64,000 nucleotides of DNA from Roseomonas sp. KE0001 (lineage in GTDB: Bacteria; Pseudomonadota; Alphaproteobacteria; Acetobacterales; Acetobacteraceae): NCBI RefSeq assembly GCF_016107285.1, contig NZ_RCVQ01000003.1, positions 186,001 to 250,000 on the forward strand. The letters are read 5' to 3'. Below are positions 1 through 11,814 of this stretch, in pieces. Each line of letters starts with the position of its first letter. Position 1 is the stretch's first letter. Position numbers and translations under genes: made by a program. Under the pieces are notes generated by a model, which made no database searches, had not been told where the DNA came from, and saw only the letters and a list, made by a program, of their open reading frames with translations.

Positions 1-84
1 TGCGATGCTCGTGAACGCCTTCGCGGAACCAGCCTTCCGGGCCCCAGCCTTCCGGACAAGGATGCCCGCAGGGCGCGGCCCCGC

Positions 85-1407
85 TCAAGAACAATACCCG
101 CGCTGCCGCGCCACGCCGTCCCGCAGGGCGGGCATGATTCCGAGGACCGCCGTGGCGAGCCTGCCGGGAAGCCCGGCCGACCGGGCGGCGACGGCGGCGG
201 CGGCGGTGGCCATGGCGTGACCCCGCGCCGGATCGGATAGCACGTCTGTAACCGCTTGTGCCAGCGCCGCCGCCGAGGCCACCGGCAGCGCCCCGCCACG
301 GTCCAGCAGCGCCTCGGCGGCCTCCAGGGCGTTCTCCGTGTGCGGGCCGAGCAGGATCGGGCAGCCGAGCCGCGCCGGCTCCAGCGGGTTGTGGCCGCCC
401 TTCGGGACCAGCGTGGCGCCGACCAGGGCGACATCGGCCAGGCGGTAGAACAGGCCCAGCTCGCCCAGCGTATCGGCGACATGGATGCCGGCCTCCGGCA
501 CCGGGTCGCCGCCCTCGGTGCGCCGGGTGACGCCGCGTGGCACGGCCGCGGCGGCGGCCAGGGCGGCGATGGCCGCCCCGCGCTCGGTGTGACGCGGCAC
601 GATGATGGTCAGCAGGTCGGGGAAGCGCGGAAGCAGGGCCGCGTGCGCCGCGCAGACGATCTCCTCCTCTCCCGCATGGGTGCTGGCCGCGAGGAAGATC
701 GGGCGGTCGCCGGTCATGGCACGCAGCCGGGCCAGCTCGGCCGGATCGGCGGGCAGCGGTTCGGCGGCGGCCTTGAGCTGGCCCCAGTAGACCGCGCCCG
801 GCGCGCCCAGCCGCCGCAGCCGCTCGGCATCGCCTTCGCTCTGCGCCACCACCAGGCTGAAGCGCCCGAGCATGTCGCGCATCAGCCCGGGCGCCCAATG
901 CCAGAGGCGGGCGGAGCGGGCGGAGATGCGGGCATTCACCAGCGCCAGGGGGATGCCGCGGCGCGCCAGGGCGGCGGTCAGGTTGGGCCAGAGTTCGCTT
1001 TCGACGAAGATGGCGCCGTCCGGCCGCCAGCCGTCGAGAAAGGTCTCCACCCAGCGCGGGACATCGAGCGGCACGAAGCGGTGATGCACCCGGTCGGCCA
1101 GCAGGGGCGGCAGGCGCTGCATCAGCAGGGTGGCGGCGGTGACGGTGCCGGTGGTGACGAGAAGGTGGAGGTCCGGCCGCCGCTCGACCAGGGCGTCCAT
1201 CAGCGGCAGCAGGGAGAGCGATTCGCCGACACTGGCGGCATGGAGCCACAGCAGCGGCCCGGCGGGGCGCGACGCGGCCTCGCCCCGCCGTTCCGCCAGC
1301 CGCTCCGGCATCTCCTTGCCACGCCGGGCACGCAGCTCCAGCCAGAAGGGCAGGAGCGGCGCGAGGCCGGTGCCCACGGCATGGCTGATGCGGCCGGCCA
1401 GGCTCAT
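85..1407 (-). CDS. waaA: 3-deoxy-D-manno-octulosonic acid (Kdo) transferase
   Basis: Transfers Kdo from CMP-Kdo to lipid IVA at the inner membrane, the first step of LPS core assembly. The 440-residue protein has the KdtA fold: an N-terminal hydrophobic stretch, ASVGES near residue 57 (its Glu matches the catalytic base of the family), SELWPN near 136, ASTHAGEEE near 241, a PRHTERG motif and GGHNPLEPA in the nucleotide-binding half. The ATG at 1407 is chosen over upstream in-frame codons because the protein then begins at the conserved N-terminal helix and lies 10 bp after the upstream stop. It follows the DUF374 acyltransferase gene in one operon, a common alphaproteobacterial arrangement. 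Confidence 0.95.
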   Translation of the reverse strand: MSLAGRISHAVGTGLAPLLPFWLELRARRGKEMPERLAERRGEAASRPAGPLLWLHAASVGESLSLLPLMDALVERRPDLHLLVTTGTVTAATLLMQRLPPLLADRVHHRFVPLDVPRWVETFLDGWRPDGAIFVESELWPNLTAALARRGIPLALVNARISARSARLWHWAPGLMRDMLGRFSLVVAQSEGDAERLRRLGAPGAVYWGQLKAAAEPLPADPAELARLRAMTGDRPIFLAASTHAGEEEIVCAAHAALLPRFPDLLTIIVPRHTERGAAIAALAAAAAVPRGVTRRTEGGDPVPEAGIHVADTLGELGLFYRLADVALVGATLVPKGGHNPLEPARLGCPILLGPHTENALEAAEALLDRGGALPVASAAALAQAVTDVLSDPARGHAMATAAAAVAARSAGLPGRLATAVLGIMPALRDGVARQRGYCS

Positions 1408-1417
1408 GGGCGGCCGG

Positions 1418-2134
1418 TCACAGCGGCATCGCCGCCAGGTGGGGGGGCAGCCGCCCCGCGGCCCAGAGGTCCGCGGTGTCGCAGGCGTCATCCAGCGCCG
1501 CCTCGATCGTCGTCAGCGCCGCGGCCTCCTCGCCCCGCGCCACCGGGATGGCGGGGCCGCAGACCAGCACCGCGCGGGTGAAGGGCAGGGGCAGCATCAT
1601 GCGGTCCCAGCTCGGCAGCAGGCGATGGCGCCGGGCGGCGGCGGCGGTGGGCAGCACCGGCGCGTCCGAGAGACTGGCCAGCTGCGCCACGCCCTCGGCC
1701 GCCTTGCGGCGTGGTCCGCGCGGGCCATCGGGCGTGATGGCCACCGGGCTGCCCTCGCGCAGCACCCGCAGCAGGACACGCAGCCCCCCGGCCCCGCCGC
1801 GCGAGGTCGAGCCATGCACCATCCGGAGGTCGAAGCGCGACACCACCTCGCCGATGAAGCGGCCGTCGCGGTGCTGGGACACCAGCACATGCGGCCGCCA
1901 GTGTTCCGCCTGGGGGAAGAGGCGATGCGTGACGGTCCAGAGCATGGGCATCATCGGCAGGCGTTCATGCCAGAAGGTGATGATGACCGGCCTGCCCTCA
2001 CCGGCATGCCTTGCGATCTCCGCATGGCCGATCAGGCTCCATCGCGTCGTGCGGTAGCACAGGGCGAGGTAGCTGCTGAGCAGCCAGGCCAGGGCCGACT
2101 GCGTGCGGGGGTGGCGGATCAGCCTGCGAAACAT
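1418..2134 (-). CDS. DUF374 lysophospholipid acyltransferase family protein
   Basis: A 238-residue protein of the DUF374 branch of the PlsC/LpxL-like acyltransferases. It is probably an envelope acyltransferase acting on lipid A or a lysophospholipid, but the substrate cannot be read from sequence. An N-terminal hydrophobic segment (about residues 12-28) precedes FWHERLPMMP near residue 54, which carries the His of the acyltransferase active site, and TPDGPRGP near residue 137, the hallmark of the family. It is immediately upstream of waaA, with 10 bp between the genes, supporting a role in lipid A or LPS maturation. Confidence 0.85.
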   Translation of the reverse strand: MFRRLIRHPRTQSALAWLLSSYLALCYRTTRWSLIGHAEIARHAGEGRPVIITFWHERLPMMPMLWTVTHRLFPQAEHWRPHVLVSQHRDGRFIGEVVSRFDLRMVHGSTSRGGAGGLRVLLRVLREGSPVAITPDGPRGPRRKAAEGVAQLASLSDAPVLPTAAAARRHRLLPSWDRMMLPLPFTRAVLVCGPAIPVARGEEAAALTTIEAALDDACDTADLWAAGRLPPHLAAMPL

Positions 2135-2215
2135 GGAATGCGCCCGGTCACGGGATGCGCCCCTAGCATAGCTCCGGCGGATGCGGAAACCCCGCCCCGT
2201 CGGGCCGGCCCCGCC

Positions 2216-2683
2216 TCAGGGTCGCCAGGCGCGGTGGTAGGGGTGGCCGGCGCGGATGGCCTGGGCGCGGTAGAGCTGCTCGGCCAGCAGCCCGCGCACC
2301 AGGAAATGCGGCCAGGTCAGGGGACCGAGGGAGAGCCGGTGGTCCGCCCGCGACAGCACGGCGGGGTCCAGCCCCTCGGCCCCGCCGATGAGGAAGGCCA
2401 GGCCCCGGCCGCTCTCCTCCCAGCGTTGGGTCAAGGCCGCCAGCCCCTCGCTGTCGGGCGCCGGCCCGCCGAGGTCGAGCGCGACCGCCAGCGCCCCCTC
2501 GGGCAGGGCGGCGAGCAGGGCGGCGCCCTCCCGGCGGCGCACCTCGGCGGCCGAGCCGCGCGCCTCCGGGATCTCGCGCACCGCCAGCGGTGGCCGGAGG
2601 CGGGCGTTGTGCTGCTCGAACAGCGCCGCCTCCGGCCCGGACCGCAACCGCCCGACGGCGATGAGCAGCGGCGCGCGGCTCAG
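2216..2683 (-). CDS. rlmH: 23S rRNA (pseudouridine1915-N3)-methyltransferase RlmH
   Basis: SPOUT-family methyltransferase that modifies pseudouridine 1915 in helix 69 of 23S rRNA. The C-terminal SAM-binding knot is clear: [10 protein letters not shown] near residue 100, then LTWPH and LLAEQLYRA, ending in YHRAW. No ATG, GTG or TTG precedes the essential first strand [10 protein letters not shown]. The only canonical start is a TTG at 2647, which removes it. A CTG at 2683 overlaps the rsfS stop (CTGA) and sits 6 nt after GAGGAGGAG, giving 155 residues, the usual family length. CTG is therefore taken as the start. The gene is translationally coupled to rsfS. Confidence 0.85.
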   Translation of the reverse strand: MSRAPLLIAVGRLRSGPEAALFEQHNARLRPPLAVREIPEARGSAAEVRRREGAALLAALPEGALAVALDLGGPAPDSEGLAALTQRWEESGRGLAFLIGGAEGLDPAVLSRADHRLSLGPLTWPHFLVRGLLAEQLYRAQAIRAGHPYHRAWRP

Positions 2684-3369
2684 CGCGGCTCCTCCTCCGG
2701 GGCGTCGGGGGACTCGTCCTCCTCCTCCTCGTCGTCCTCATCGTCCTCGTCGTCGTCCGGCTCGTCCACCGGGTCCCCGGGGCCGTTGAGGCTGTCGGCG
2801 TCGTCCTCGTCATCCTCGTCGTCGTCCTCGTCCTCCTCATCCTCGAAGGCCTCGAGCGAGGGGATGAAGTCGTCCTCCGCGGGCGGCGGCTCCGGCGGGA
2901 CATCACCGGCCGGCATCACCAGGTCGTCGGGCGGCGGGCTGTCCGGGCCCCACATCTTCTCCAGCCGGTAGTTGGCGCGGGCCTCCGGCTTGAAGAGATG
3001 CACGATGAGGTCGCCGGCATCGAGCAGCACCCAGTCGGCCGAGGTCTCGGTGCGGATGCGGCGGATGCCGTGCTCGGCCAGGGCCTTCTCCAGATGCGCG
3101 GCCATCGCCTGGATCTGCCGGTCGGCGAGGCCGGTGGCGACGATGATCCGGTCGGCGAAAGCGGCGCGGCTGGCCACGTCCAGCACCACCACATCCTCGG
3201 CCTTGTCATCCTCCAGGCTGCGCACGGCGCTCTGCACGATCACGTCGAGATGCGGCACCTTGGGCCGGCTCGGCCTGCGGGCCGGCGCGGCAGGCTTGGC
3301 CTTGGTCGCCGTGGCGGCCTTGGGCTTCGCCGTCACGGCCGCCGCGCGCGCCGGCGTCTTCGCCGCCAC
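2680..3369 (-). CDS. rsfS: Ribosome silencing factor RsfS, with acidic tail
   Basis: RsfS (DUF143) binds ribosomal protein L14 and blocks subunit joining under starvation. The core domain spans roughly residues 40-140 from the GTG at 3369: [11 protein letters not shown], the ADRIIVATG segment, [18 protein letters not shown] and YRLEKMWG. It is followed by a tail of about 85 residues that is mostly Asp and Glu. The GTG has no Shine-Dalgarno sequence. The same frame is open upstream without a stop to the nadD stop, so the real protein is probably much longer (see the entry at 3370-4200). It lies between nadD and rlmH, a conserved order. Confidence 0.88.
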   Translation of the reverse strand: MAAKTPARAAAVTAKPKAATATKAKPAAPARRPSRPKVPHLDVIVQSAVRSLEDDKAEDVVVLDVASRAAFADRIIVATGLADRQIQAMAAHLEKALAEHGIRRIRTETSADWVLLDAGDLIVHLFKPEARANYRLEKMWGPDSPPPDDLVMPAGDVPPEPPPAEDDFIPSLEAFEDEEDEDDDEDDEDDADSLNGPGDPVDEPDDDEDDEDDEEEEDESPDAPEEEPR

Positions 3370-4200
3370 GGGCTTGGCGGCGGTGCCGTGCGCCGCCTTC
3401 GGGGCCGTCCGGGCGGTGGCCTTGCCCGGGCTGCCTCCGGCGCTGGGGCGGGCTTTCGCGGGGCGGCTGTTGGCGGTGCCGCCGCTCCGCGTGGGCTTGG
3501 CCGGGGTGGATGGAGCCTGGGTGGATCGAGCCGGGGCGGACCGGGCCGGGGCGGACCGGGCCGGAGCGGCGGCGCGGCTGGCCGGTGCCTTGGCCGGCGT
3601 GGCGCGGCTGGTGGCAGGCTTGCCGGTGCCGCGTGGGCTCGCGGCGGCGCGCGGAGCCTTGGTGGCCGCAGTCTTGGACGCCGCAGTCTTGGACGCCGGG
3701 GCCTTGGTCGCCGGGGCCTTGGTCGCCGGGGCGGCCCTCGGGGTCCTGGCCGGGGCCGCCGCGCCGCGGGCCGCCGTCCTGGCCGGAGCGGCCTTCCTCG
3801 CGGCGGTGCCGGCCGGCTTCGCGGCGGACCGGGCCGCGACGGGCTTCGCCGGCGCGGCGGCGCGCGCCGTCTTGCCGGGCGTCGCGGTCCGCGCGGGCCT
3901 GGCCGCCGCCGTGCCGCGCGTGGTCTTCGCGGCGGTCGCCTTCGGCGCTGCGGCCTTCGATGGCGTGGTCCTTGACGTCGAGGTCTTCGACGCCGTGGCC
4001 TTCGAGGTCGTGGTCTTCGAACTCGTCGTCTTCGTGGCGCCGGCGCGCGTCGTCTTCGGCGCGGCGGTGGAGCGGCTGGGCTTGGCGGTGCCGGCTGCGC
4101 GCGCCGGCTTGGTCGCGGCGCTGCGGGCGGATCCGGTGGCGCGGGGGCCCGCCGCGCTCTTGCGGCGGGTCTCGTCCGGGGTCTTGGGGGTGCGGGCTAT
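3370..4200 (-). other. In-frame Lys/Ala/Pro/Thr-rich N-terminal extension of RsfS with a possible ATA start
   Basis: I translated this segment codon by codon in the rsfS frame. It has no stop and encodes 277 residues made almost only of A, K, P, T, R, S and G, with short tandem units such as KAPAT, TKAPA and SKTAA. It resembles histone-H1-like or AlgP-type tails. Third codon positions are nearly all G or C, as in neighbouring genes. No ATG, GTG or TTG occurs in frame. The best initiation context is an ATA at 4200 preceded by CAGGAGG with a 5-nt gap. If used, RsfS would be 506 residues: basic tail, RsfS core, acidic tail. The start codon is inference. Confidence 0.6.
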
Positions 4201-4242
4201 GGCGGCCTCCTGTCTGGGCTTTTCTCTGCGCTGTATCGCGGG

Positions 4243-4938
4243 TCAGGGGGGTGGGGCCAGCGCGGAATGCCCGCGCGCGGCATGACTGGCAAGGCCGTTG
4301 CCGGAACGCCGCAGCGCCGTGGCGCTGGCCGGATGCTCGCGGGCCGGGATCAGGCCCCAGGCGGCATGCCCGCCGCCCTCCCGATCGGGCAGCACGGCGC
4401 CGGGCAGCACGGCGCCGGCTGGGCGGCGGTGCCGGCGCAGCGTGCTGGCGGCGGCGCCGTGCAGGGCAGGCCGCGTCCAGCCCGGGCGGGGCAGCACCGC
4501 CATCGGCGTCCGCGCCGCCAGGCTGCGCCACTGCCGCCACCGGGGCAGCTGCGCCAGGTTGTCGGCGCCGATGATCCAGACGAAGCGCGCGCGCGGGAAC
4601 AGCCGCGACAGCCGCCGCAAGGTGCGGGCGCTGTAGCGCTGGCCGATGGACGCCTCGATCCCAGTGGCGAGGATACGCACGCCATCGGCGATCGCCCGCG
4701 CCGAGGCCAGGCGCTGCGCGAAGGGCGCCATGCCGGAGACCGGCTTGAGCGGATTGCCGGGCGAGACCAGCAGCCAGACCTGGTCGAGCCGCAGCGCCCG
4801 CAACGCCTGCTGCGCCACGTGCCGGTGCCCCGCATGGGCCGGATTGAAGCTGCCGCCCAGCAGGCCGATGCGCCGCCGCCGGCGGTCGCCCCACCGGCCG
4901 GGGCCGGCGCGGCCCGGCCCGGGCTGTTCCGCCGCCAC
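4243..4938 (-). CDS. nadD: Nicotinate-nucleotide adenylyltransferase
   Basis: Adenylates nicotinate mononucleotide to deamido-NAD in NAD biosynthesis. The 231-residue protein has GGSFNPAHAGH near its N-terminus (the HxGH-type nucleotidyltransferase signature), WLLVSPGNPLK, and FVWIIGADNLAQLPRW, which carries the conserved family motif. The GTG at 4938 starts 2 bp beyond the proA stop, giving a short linker before the first strand. The C-terminal third is rich in Arg, Ala and Pro. It is followed by rsfS, as in most proteobacteria. Confidence 0.9.
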   Translation of the reverse strand: MAAEQPGPGRAGPGRWGDRRRRRIGLLGGSFNPAHAGHRHVAQQALRALRLDQVWLLVSPGNPLKPVSGMAPFAQRLASARAIADGVRILATGIEASIGQRYSARTLRRLSRLFPRARFVWIIGADNLAQLPRWRQWRSLAARTPMAVLPRPGWTRPALHGAAASTLRRHRRPAGAVLPGAVLPDREGGGHAAWGLIPAREHPASATALRRSGNGLASHAARGHSALAPPP

Positions 4939-4940
4939 CG

Positions 4941-6221
4941 TCAGGGCCGTGTCTGCCCCGAGCCGAGGATCTGGTAGCGATAGGTGCAGAGCTGCTCCAG
5001 CCCCACCGGGCCGCGCGCATGCAGCCGGCCGGTGGCGATGCCGATCTCGGCACCGAAGCCGAACTCGCCGCCGTCGCAGAACTGGGTCGAGGCGTTCCAC
5101 AGGCCGACGGCGGAATCCAGCCCGTCCAGGAAGGCCTGGGCCACCGCGGCGTCCTCGGTGATGATGGCCTCGGTGTGCTCGCTGCCATGGCGGCGGATAT
5201 GCGCCAGCGCCGCCTCGGGGCCGTCCACCACGGCGATGGACAGCACCGCCTCCAGCCATTCCGTGCCGAAATCCGCCTCGGTCGCGGCGGGCAGCTCCGG
5301 GCAGATGGCGCGGGCGCGCGCATCGGCGCGGAATGCGCAGCCCAGCGCGGCGAGATCCTCGACCAGCAGCGGCAGCAGCCCCGGGGCGATGGCGGCGTCG
5401 ATCAGCAGGGTTTCGGTGGCGCCGCAGACGCCGGTGCGGCGCATCTTGGCATTGGCCAGCACGGCGCGGGCCATGGCGGGCTCGGCGGCGGCGTGGACAT
5501 AGGTGTGGCAGAGCCCCTCGGCATGGGCCAGCACCGGCACCCGCGCCTCCCGCATCACCCGCGTGACCAGCCCCTTGCCGCCGCGCGGAATGATCAGGTC
5601 GATCAGCCCGGCCGCGCCCAGCATGGCGCCGACGAAGGCGCGGTCCTGGGTGGGGGCGATCTGCACCGCCGCCTCGGGCAGGCCGGCCTGGCGCAGCCCC
5701 TCCGCCAGACAGGCATGGATGGCGGCGGCCGAGCGGGCGCTCTCGCTGCCGCCGCGCAGCAGCACCGCCGAGCCCGCCTTCAGGCAGAGCCCGCCGGCAT
5801 CGGCGGTGACGTTCGGGCGGCTCTCGTAGATCATGCCGATGACGCCGAGCGGCTGCGCGACGCGGCGGATGACGAGGCCGTTGGGGCGTTGCCACTCCGC
5901 CAGACGGCGGCCCACGGGATCGGGCAGGTCGGCGATCTCCTCCAGCCCGCGCGCCATGGCCTCGATGCGAGCGGGGGTGAGGGTCAGGCGGTCGCGGAAG
6001 GCTTCGGTGATGCCCGCCGCGCCGGCCAGATCGGCCGCGTTGGCGGCGAGCAGCGCCGGCTGCCGCGCCCGCAGCGCCGCCGCCGCCGCCCTGAGGGCGG
6101 CATCCTTCGCCGGCCGCGCCGCGCGGGCGAGCCGCGCCGCGGCGACCCGCGCGGCCCGCGCGGCCTCCTGCAGCGCGGCCTCGATGGCGGTGGGGGAGGA
6201 CGTCTCGGCGATGGCGTTCAC
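4941..6221 (-). CDS. proA: Gamma-glutamyl phosphate reductase
   Basis: NADPH-dependent reduction of gamma-glutamyl phosphate to glutamate-5-semialdehyde, the second step of proline synthesis. The 426-residue protein has the aldehyde-dehydrogenase fold: [11 protein letters not shown] with [22 protein letters not shown], the catalytic-Cys segment [13 protein letters not shown] near residue 240, and VNASTRF-like [15 protein letters not shown] near the C-terminus. The ATG overlaps the stop of the upstream hydrolase gene by 4 bp (ATGA), so the two are translationally coupled. proB lies one gene further upstream. Confidence 0.96.
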   Translation of the reverse strand: MNAIAETSSPTAIEAALQEAARAARVAAARLARAARPAKDAALRAAAAALRARQPALLAANAADLAGAAGITEAFRDRLTLTPARIEAMARGLEEIADLPDPVGRRLAEWQRPNGLVIRRVAQPLGVIGMIYESRPNVTADAGGLCLKAGSAVLLRGGSESARSAAAIHACLAEGLRQAGLPEAAVQIAPTQDRAFVGAMLGAAGLIDLIIPRGGKGLVTRVMREARVPVLAHAEGLCHTYVHAAAEPAMARAVLANAKMRRTGVCGATETLLIDAAIAPGLLPLLVEDLAALGCAFRADARARAICPELPAATEADFGTEWLEAVLSIAVVDGPEAALAHIRRHGSEHTEAIITEDAAVAQAFLDGLDSAVGLWNASTQFCDGGEFGFGAEIGIATGRLHARGPVGLEQLCTYRYQILGSGQTRP

Positions 6222-7612
6222 GTCAGGCGCTCCGTTGCGGGACCGGGCGGGGTGGCGGCTCCGGCGGCCGTGCAGGTCAGGGTATGGAGAAAGACCGAAA
6301 AGGCGAATTGCTCGGCGCCCTCGCGCCGGTCGAAGCTGGAGCCGAAGCAGGGGCGGTGCAGCAGGAACTCGGCCGCACCCTCTCCCAGGGGCAGCTCCGG
6401 CACCTCCAGCCAGTGCCGCTCGTTGGCGGTCCAGCGGGCGCCGGGGCCCGCGGCGGACCAGTGATACAGGGTGAGCGCCGTCGAGCCCCCGGCGTTGAAG
6501 GCGGGCGGCGGCAGGCCATGCAGGACGAGGCGGCGCGGCCCGCCGCCGGCTCCGGCGCGCAGGCTGAGGCGGGAGACCGGGCCGAGGCGGATGCCGGCGC
6601 TGGTCCGCTTCACCTCGGAACTCGCCAGGCTGGCCTCGATCCCCTCGTCCAGCGACAGGCTCAACCGCTGGCCGGCTCCGTCGCGCAGCAGCGCCATGGC
6701 CTCGTCCAGCGCGCCTTCGACGCCGGCCCGCAGCAGGCGCAGCTGGCCCAGCTGCAGGGAGCCCCCATCCAGGCCGCGCGCGGCCGTCGCCAGCTCCGCC
6801 GCGGCACCGGCACGATCGCCGGCGAAGAGCGCGGCCCGGGCATGAAGCAGCCGGAAGGCAGGGCTGTCCCGATGGGCCGGCGCGGCGCCGGCCTCCGCCA
6901 GCAGGGCCGGCAGCGGCGCGCCGGTGGCGAGGGCGTCGATGAAGCCCTCGAAGCGCCGCTCCGTCTTGAGGGTCTGCGGCAGGTTGTGGAGGCCGTCACG
7001 CACCAGGGCGACGCCCGGCCAGCCCTCCTCGACGAAGCGCCAGGCGTTGCGGAGGTCGAGCATCGCGGCATCGCCGAACAGGATCAGGTGCCGGCCCGGC
7101 TCCGGGCGGCGTGGCGCGAGCCGGTCGAGGCCCCGCATGCCGTGATCGTGGATCCAGCGCCGGTGGCGGATGGCCACCTGGCCCTCCCCCTCCAGATCGA
7201 CCGAGATGGGCGGCGACATGGCGACGACGCGGGCCCGCGGCAGGGCCTCGCCCAGCAGCAGGGCGCCATAGGCCCCCATGCTGACGCCCAGGATCGTGAC
7301 GTGTCCGTAGTCGCGCCCGGCGAGGCGGCCGGTGAGCCAGCCCAGCAGCGCCGCCCAGCCCTCCGGGGCATTGTACCAGCTGCGCAGCTGGTCGCGGATC
7401 AGCAGGGTGTCCACGGGGCGGCGCGCCAGGCTGCCGGCGAACTCGTAGCTGGCGAGGGGCGCCGAGGTGTTGCCGACGCCGGTCAGCGCGATGACGAGGC
7501 CGCGCGGCGCGGCACACCGGCTGAAGCGAGCCTCGTAGCCGCCGAAGCGGACCTCCTCCACGCTGCCGTTCCCCGCTTCCTGCCCATCCACCATTGGCCC
7601 GCCCGCTGACAT
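6218..7612 (-). CDS. Alpha/beta hydrolase-like protein within the proline operon
   Basis: A 464-residue protein I cannot name. The first 250 residues look like an alpha/beta hydrolase: [11 protein letters not shown] as an oxyanion-type turn, then [16 protein letters not shown], a GxSxG nucleophile elbow, and [11 protein letters not shown] in the place of the acid residue. The His would be in [10 protein letters not shown]. The remaining 200 residues carry an Ala-rich helical region and a beta-rich domain of unknown kind. The ATG at 7612 follows GAGGGTGAG. The gene sits between proB and proA and overlaps proA by 4 bp, yet nothing in it suggests a step in proline synthesis. There is no signal peptide. 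Confidence 0.7.
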   Translation of the reverse strand: MSAGGPMVDGQEAGNGSVEEVRFGGYEARFSRCAAPRGLVIALTGVGNTSAPLASYEFAGSLARRPVDTLLIRDQLRSWYNAPEGWAALLGWLTGRLAGRDYGHVTILGVSMGAYGALLLGEALPRARVVAMSPPISVDLEGEGQVAIRHRRWIHDHGMRGLDRLAPRRPEPGRHLILFGDAAMLDLRNAWRFVEEGWPGVALVRDGLHNLPQTLKTERRFEGFIDALATGAPLPALLAEAGAAPAHRDSPAFRLLHARAALFAGDRAGAAAELATAARGLDGGSLQLGQLRLLRAGVEGALDEAMALLRDGAGQRLSLSLDEGIEASLASSEVKRTSAGIRLGPVSRLSLRAGAGGGPRRLVLHGLPPPAFNAGGSTALTLYHWSAAGPGARWTANERHWLEVPELPLGEGAAEFLLHRPCFGSSFDRREGAEQFAFSVFLHTLTCTAAGAATPPGPATERLT

Positions 7613-7677
7613 CTCACCCTCTTCTCTGGCGATGCTGGCGGTCCCACCCGCGGCGGGCAAGGGGGTCGGCCCCGCGC

Positions 7678-10179
<2,502 letters not shown>

Positions 10180-10205
10180 GGGGAGTGTCTCCTACGGAAG
10201 CCGGT

Positions 10206-10523
10206 TCAGGCCGCGTTGATGGCCGAGATGCGCAGCACGGTCTGGTGCTGGCGATGGCCGTTCTTGCGGCGGCTGTTCTGCCGGCGGCGCTTCTTGAAGA
10301 TGATGACCTTGTCGCCGCGGTTCTGCTCGACCACGGTCGCGGTCACGGTCGCGCCGGCCACGGTGGGGGCGCCGATGGTCAGCCCGGCCTCGCCGCCGAT
10401 GGCGAGCACGTCCTGGAAGGTCACGGTCGCGCCGGCTTCGGCGTCGAGACGCTCGACGGTCAGAACGGCATCCGGGGTGACGCGGTACTGCTTGCCGCCG
10501 GTGCGGATCACTGCGTAGGTCAT
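10206..10523 (-). CDS. rplU: 50S ribosomal protein L21
   Basis: The 105-residue protein shows the L21 pattern: [15 protein letters not shown] at the N-terminus, a central beta-barrel with [22 protein letters not shown], and the basic segment [11 protein letters not shown] that contacts 23S rRNA. It is first in the rplU-rpmA operon and has its own promoter upstream. Confidence 0.97.
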   Translation of the reverse strand: MTYAVIRTGGKQYRVTPDAVLTVERLDAEAGATVTFQDVLAIGGEAGLTIGAPTVAGATVTATVVEQNRGDKVIIFKKRRRQNSRRKNGHRQHQTVLRISAINAA

Positions 10524-10624
10524 GGTGCGCCCTGAAAGCTCTCTGCCGTTACTGGCCTGGTCTACAATGAGGATCGGCCGGAAACGGCCTTCGGCGAGGC
10601 ACGAGGCCCCGCCGGGAGGACGGG

Positions 10625-10654
10625 CGTATAGCGCCGAGGCGGCGAGGGAGTCAA
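10625..10654 (-). promoter_or_regulatory. Sigma70-type promoter of rplU-rpmA
   Basis: On the minus strand TTGACT (10654-10649) is followed after 18 bp by TATACG (10630-10625). The predicted transcript would have a leader of about 95 nt before rplU. The match is good for a GC-rich genome, but the start site has not been shown. Confidence 0.6.
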
Positions 10655-10755
10655 CGGCGATGGTCCGGGATGGCGGAAATCCCGCACGGCATCCGTTGCG
10701 CTGCCGCCCGCATGCCTTTATACCCCCGCCCGCCTGCCGACCAGGCGCGCCCCGC

Positions 10756-10848
<93 letters not shown>

Positions 10849-10948
10849 ATTCTCTGTAAGTTGTTGATTTGAGACGGTAATCCTGAGACTTCTAAATCTC
10901 AGCCCACATTTCAGCCCACGCGATGCTTCCGGACAGGGGTGAACAGTT

Positions 10949-11786
10949 GGTCCCGTTGCGAAGATTGTCGGTAGCCGCGAATAGACACGATGGTAGCCAA
11001 ATCAGGCAGCGGGAAGAAGCAGCTTGTTGATGAAGTTGGCCTGGGCCCGCATGTCTCGTCCGCCGATATCCCGAACCTGCTCCTTCCTGATCATCGCCAT
11101 CGCCTCGTAGCCCGCCAGTGTTCGTCGTGCTGTATGGAAACCGCTGAAGCCGAGCCCTGGTCTGATCAGGCGCTTCACACGCCGGTGGTCTTGTTCCACA
11201 ATGCTATTCAGGAACTTGTATTGTCGCAGGCGGGCGGAGCGCCACAATTTGCCGTCCGCTTTCATCTCTGCCGTGGCGCACGGGTAAGCGGGATTTCTGT
11301 CCACCGCAATGGTGCGCGGGTTCACTGTATGTGGCTGTCCAAGCGCCTTGCGGAAGAAGCGCTTCGCGGCTTCGGCATCCCGCCTGGCCGAGAGCAGGAA
11401 GTCGATGGTCTGGTCACGGCTGTCGACCGCCCGGTACAGGTAGATCCAGCACCCCTTCACCCGGACATAGGCCTCGTCAACCCTCCATGATCCGTTGGAC
11501 AGGCGTAGATAAGGCCGGAGCCGCCGCTCCAACTCTGGTGCATAGGCCTGGATCCACCGAAAGATGGTGGTGTGCGCGATGCTGACATCGCGGTCCTGCA
11601 GCATGAGTTCGAGGTCGCGGTAGCTGATCGGGACCATCAGGTACCAGCGCACTGCCCAGAGGATCACCTCCGCCGTAAACTGCCGACCTTTGAAGATCGG
11701 ATCCGTCCGGAGTTTCGCCAGCTGTCGTCGTGACATACCCCAGCTTGGCCCCGATCGCGCCAGACCACAAAAGATCCAACAGAACC
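10949..11786 (-). mobile_element. IS6-family insertion sequence, copy 1
   Basis: 838 bp with imperfect terminal inverted repeats: the left end reads GGTCCCGTTGCGAAGAT, the right end (complement) GGTTCTGTTGGATCTTTTG, both like the IS6-family consensus end. It encodes one DDE transposase on the minus strand. A second, apparently identical copy lies at 34203-35040 in the same orientation. The flanking 8 bp (GAACAGTT and GACCGAAG) do not match each other or the flanks of the other copy, so no target-site duplication remains. Confidence 0.92.
11002..11736 (-). CDS. IS6-family transposase, copy 1
   Basis: A 244-residue DDE transposase. An N-terminal helix-turn-helix precedes the catalytic core: WRVDEAYVRVKG carries the first Asp, TIAVDRNPAYP the second, and IVEQDHRRVKRL the Glu followed by the family's H/R/K pattern. 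IS6-family enzymes move by replicative cointegrate formation. The start MSRRQLAKLR is inside the element. The sequence looks intact and matches the second copy residue for residue. Confidence 0.93.
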   Translation of the reverse strand: MSRRQLAKLRTDPIFKGRQFTAEVILWAVRWYLMVPISYRDLELMLQDRDVSIAHTTIFRWIQAYAPELERRLRPYLRLSNGSWRVDEAYVRVKGCWIYLYRAVDSRDQTIDFLLSARRDAEAAKRFFRKALGQPHTVNPRTIAVDRNPAYPCATAEMKADGKLWRSARLRQYKFLNSIVEQDHRRVKRLIRPGLGFSGFHTARRTLAGYEAMAMIRKEQVRDIGGRDMRAQANFINKLLLPAA

Positions 11787-11814
11787 GACCGAAGCGGCTA
11801 AGACAACCCGTCGG

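Noticed and set aside
1-84. Possible start of an lpxK gene after waaA
   Set aside because: The 84 bp downstream of waaA contain no start codon with a ribosome-binding site and no recognisable LpxK residues.
1130-4285. Long open frames on the plus strand opposite DUF374, rlmH and rsfS
   Set aside because: They are antisense shadows typical of very GC-rich DNA; their compositions (Ser runs, Ala/Val runs) mirror the Glu/Asp and Lys/Ala codons of rsfS.
3206-5323. A 700-codon frame on the minus strand covering proA, nadD and rsfS
   Set aside because: It is out of frame with three clear genes and reads as low-complexity Arg/Gly/Pro/Asp.
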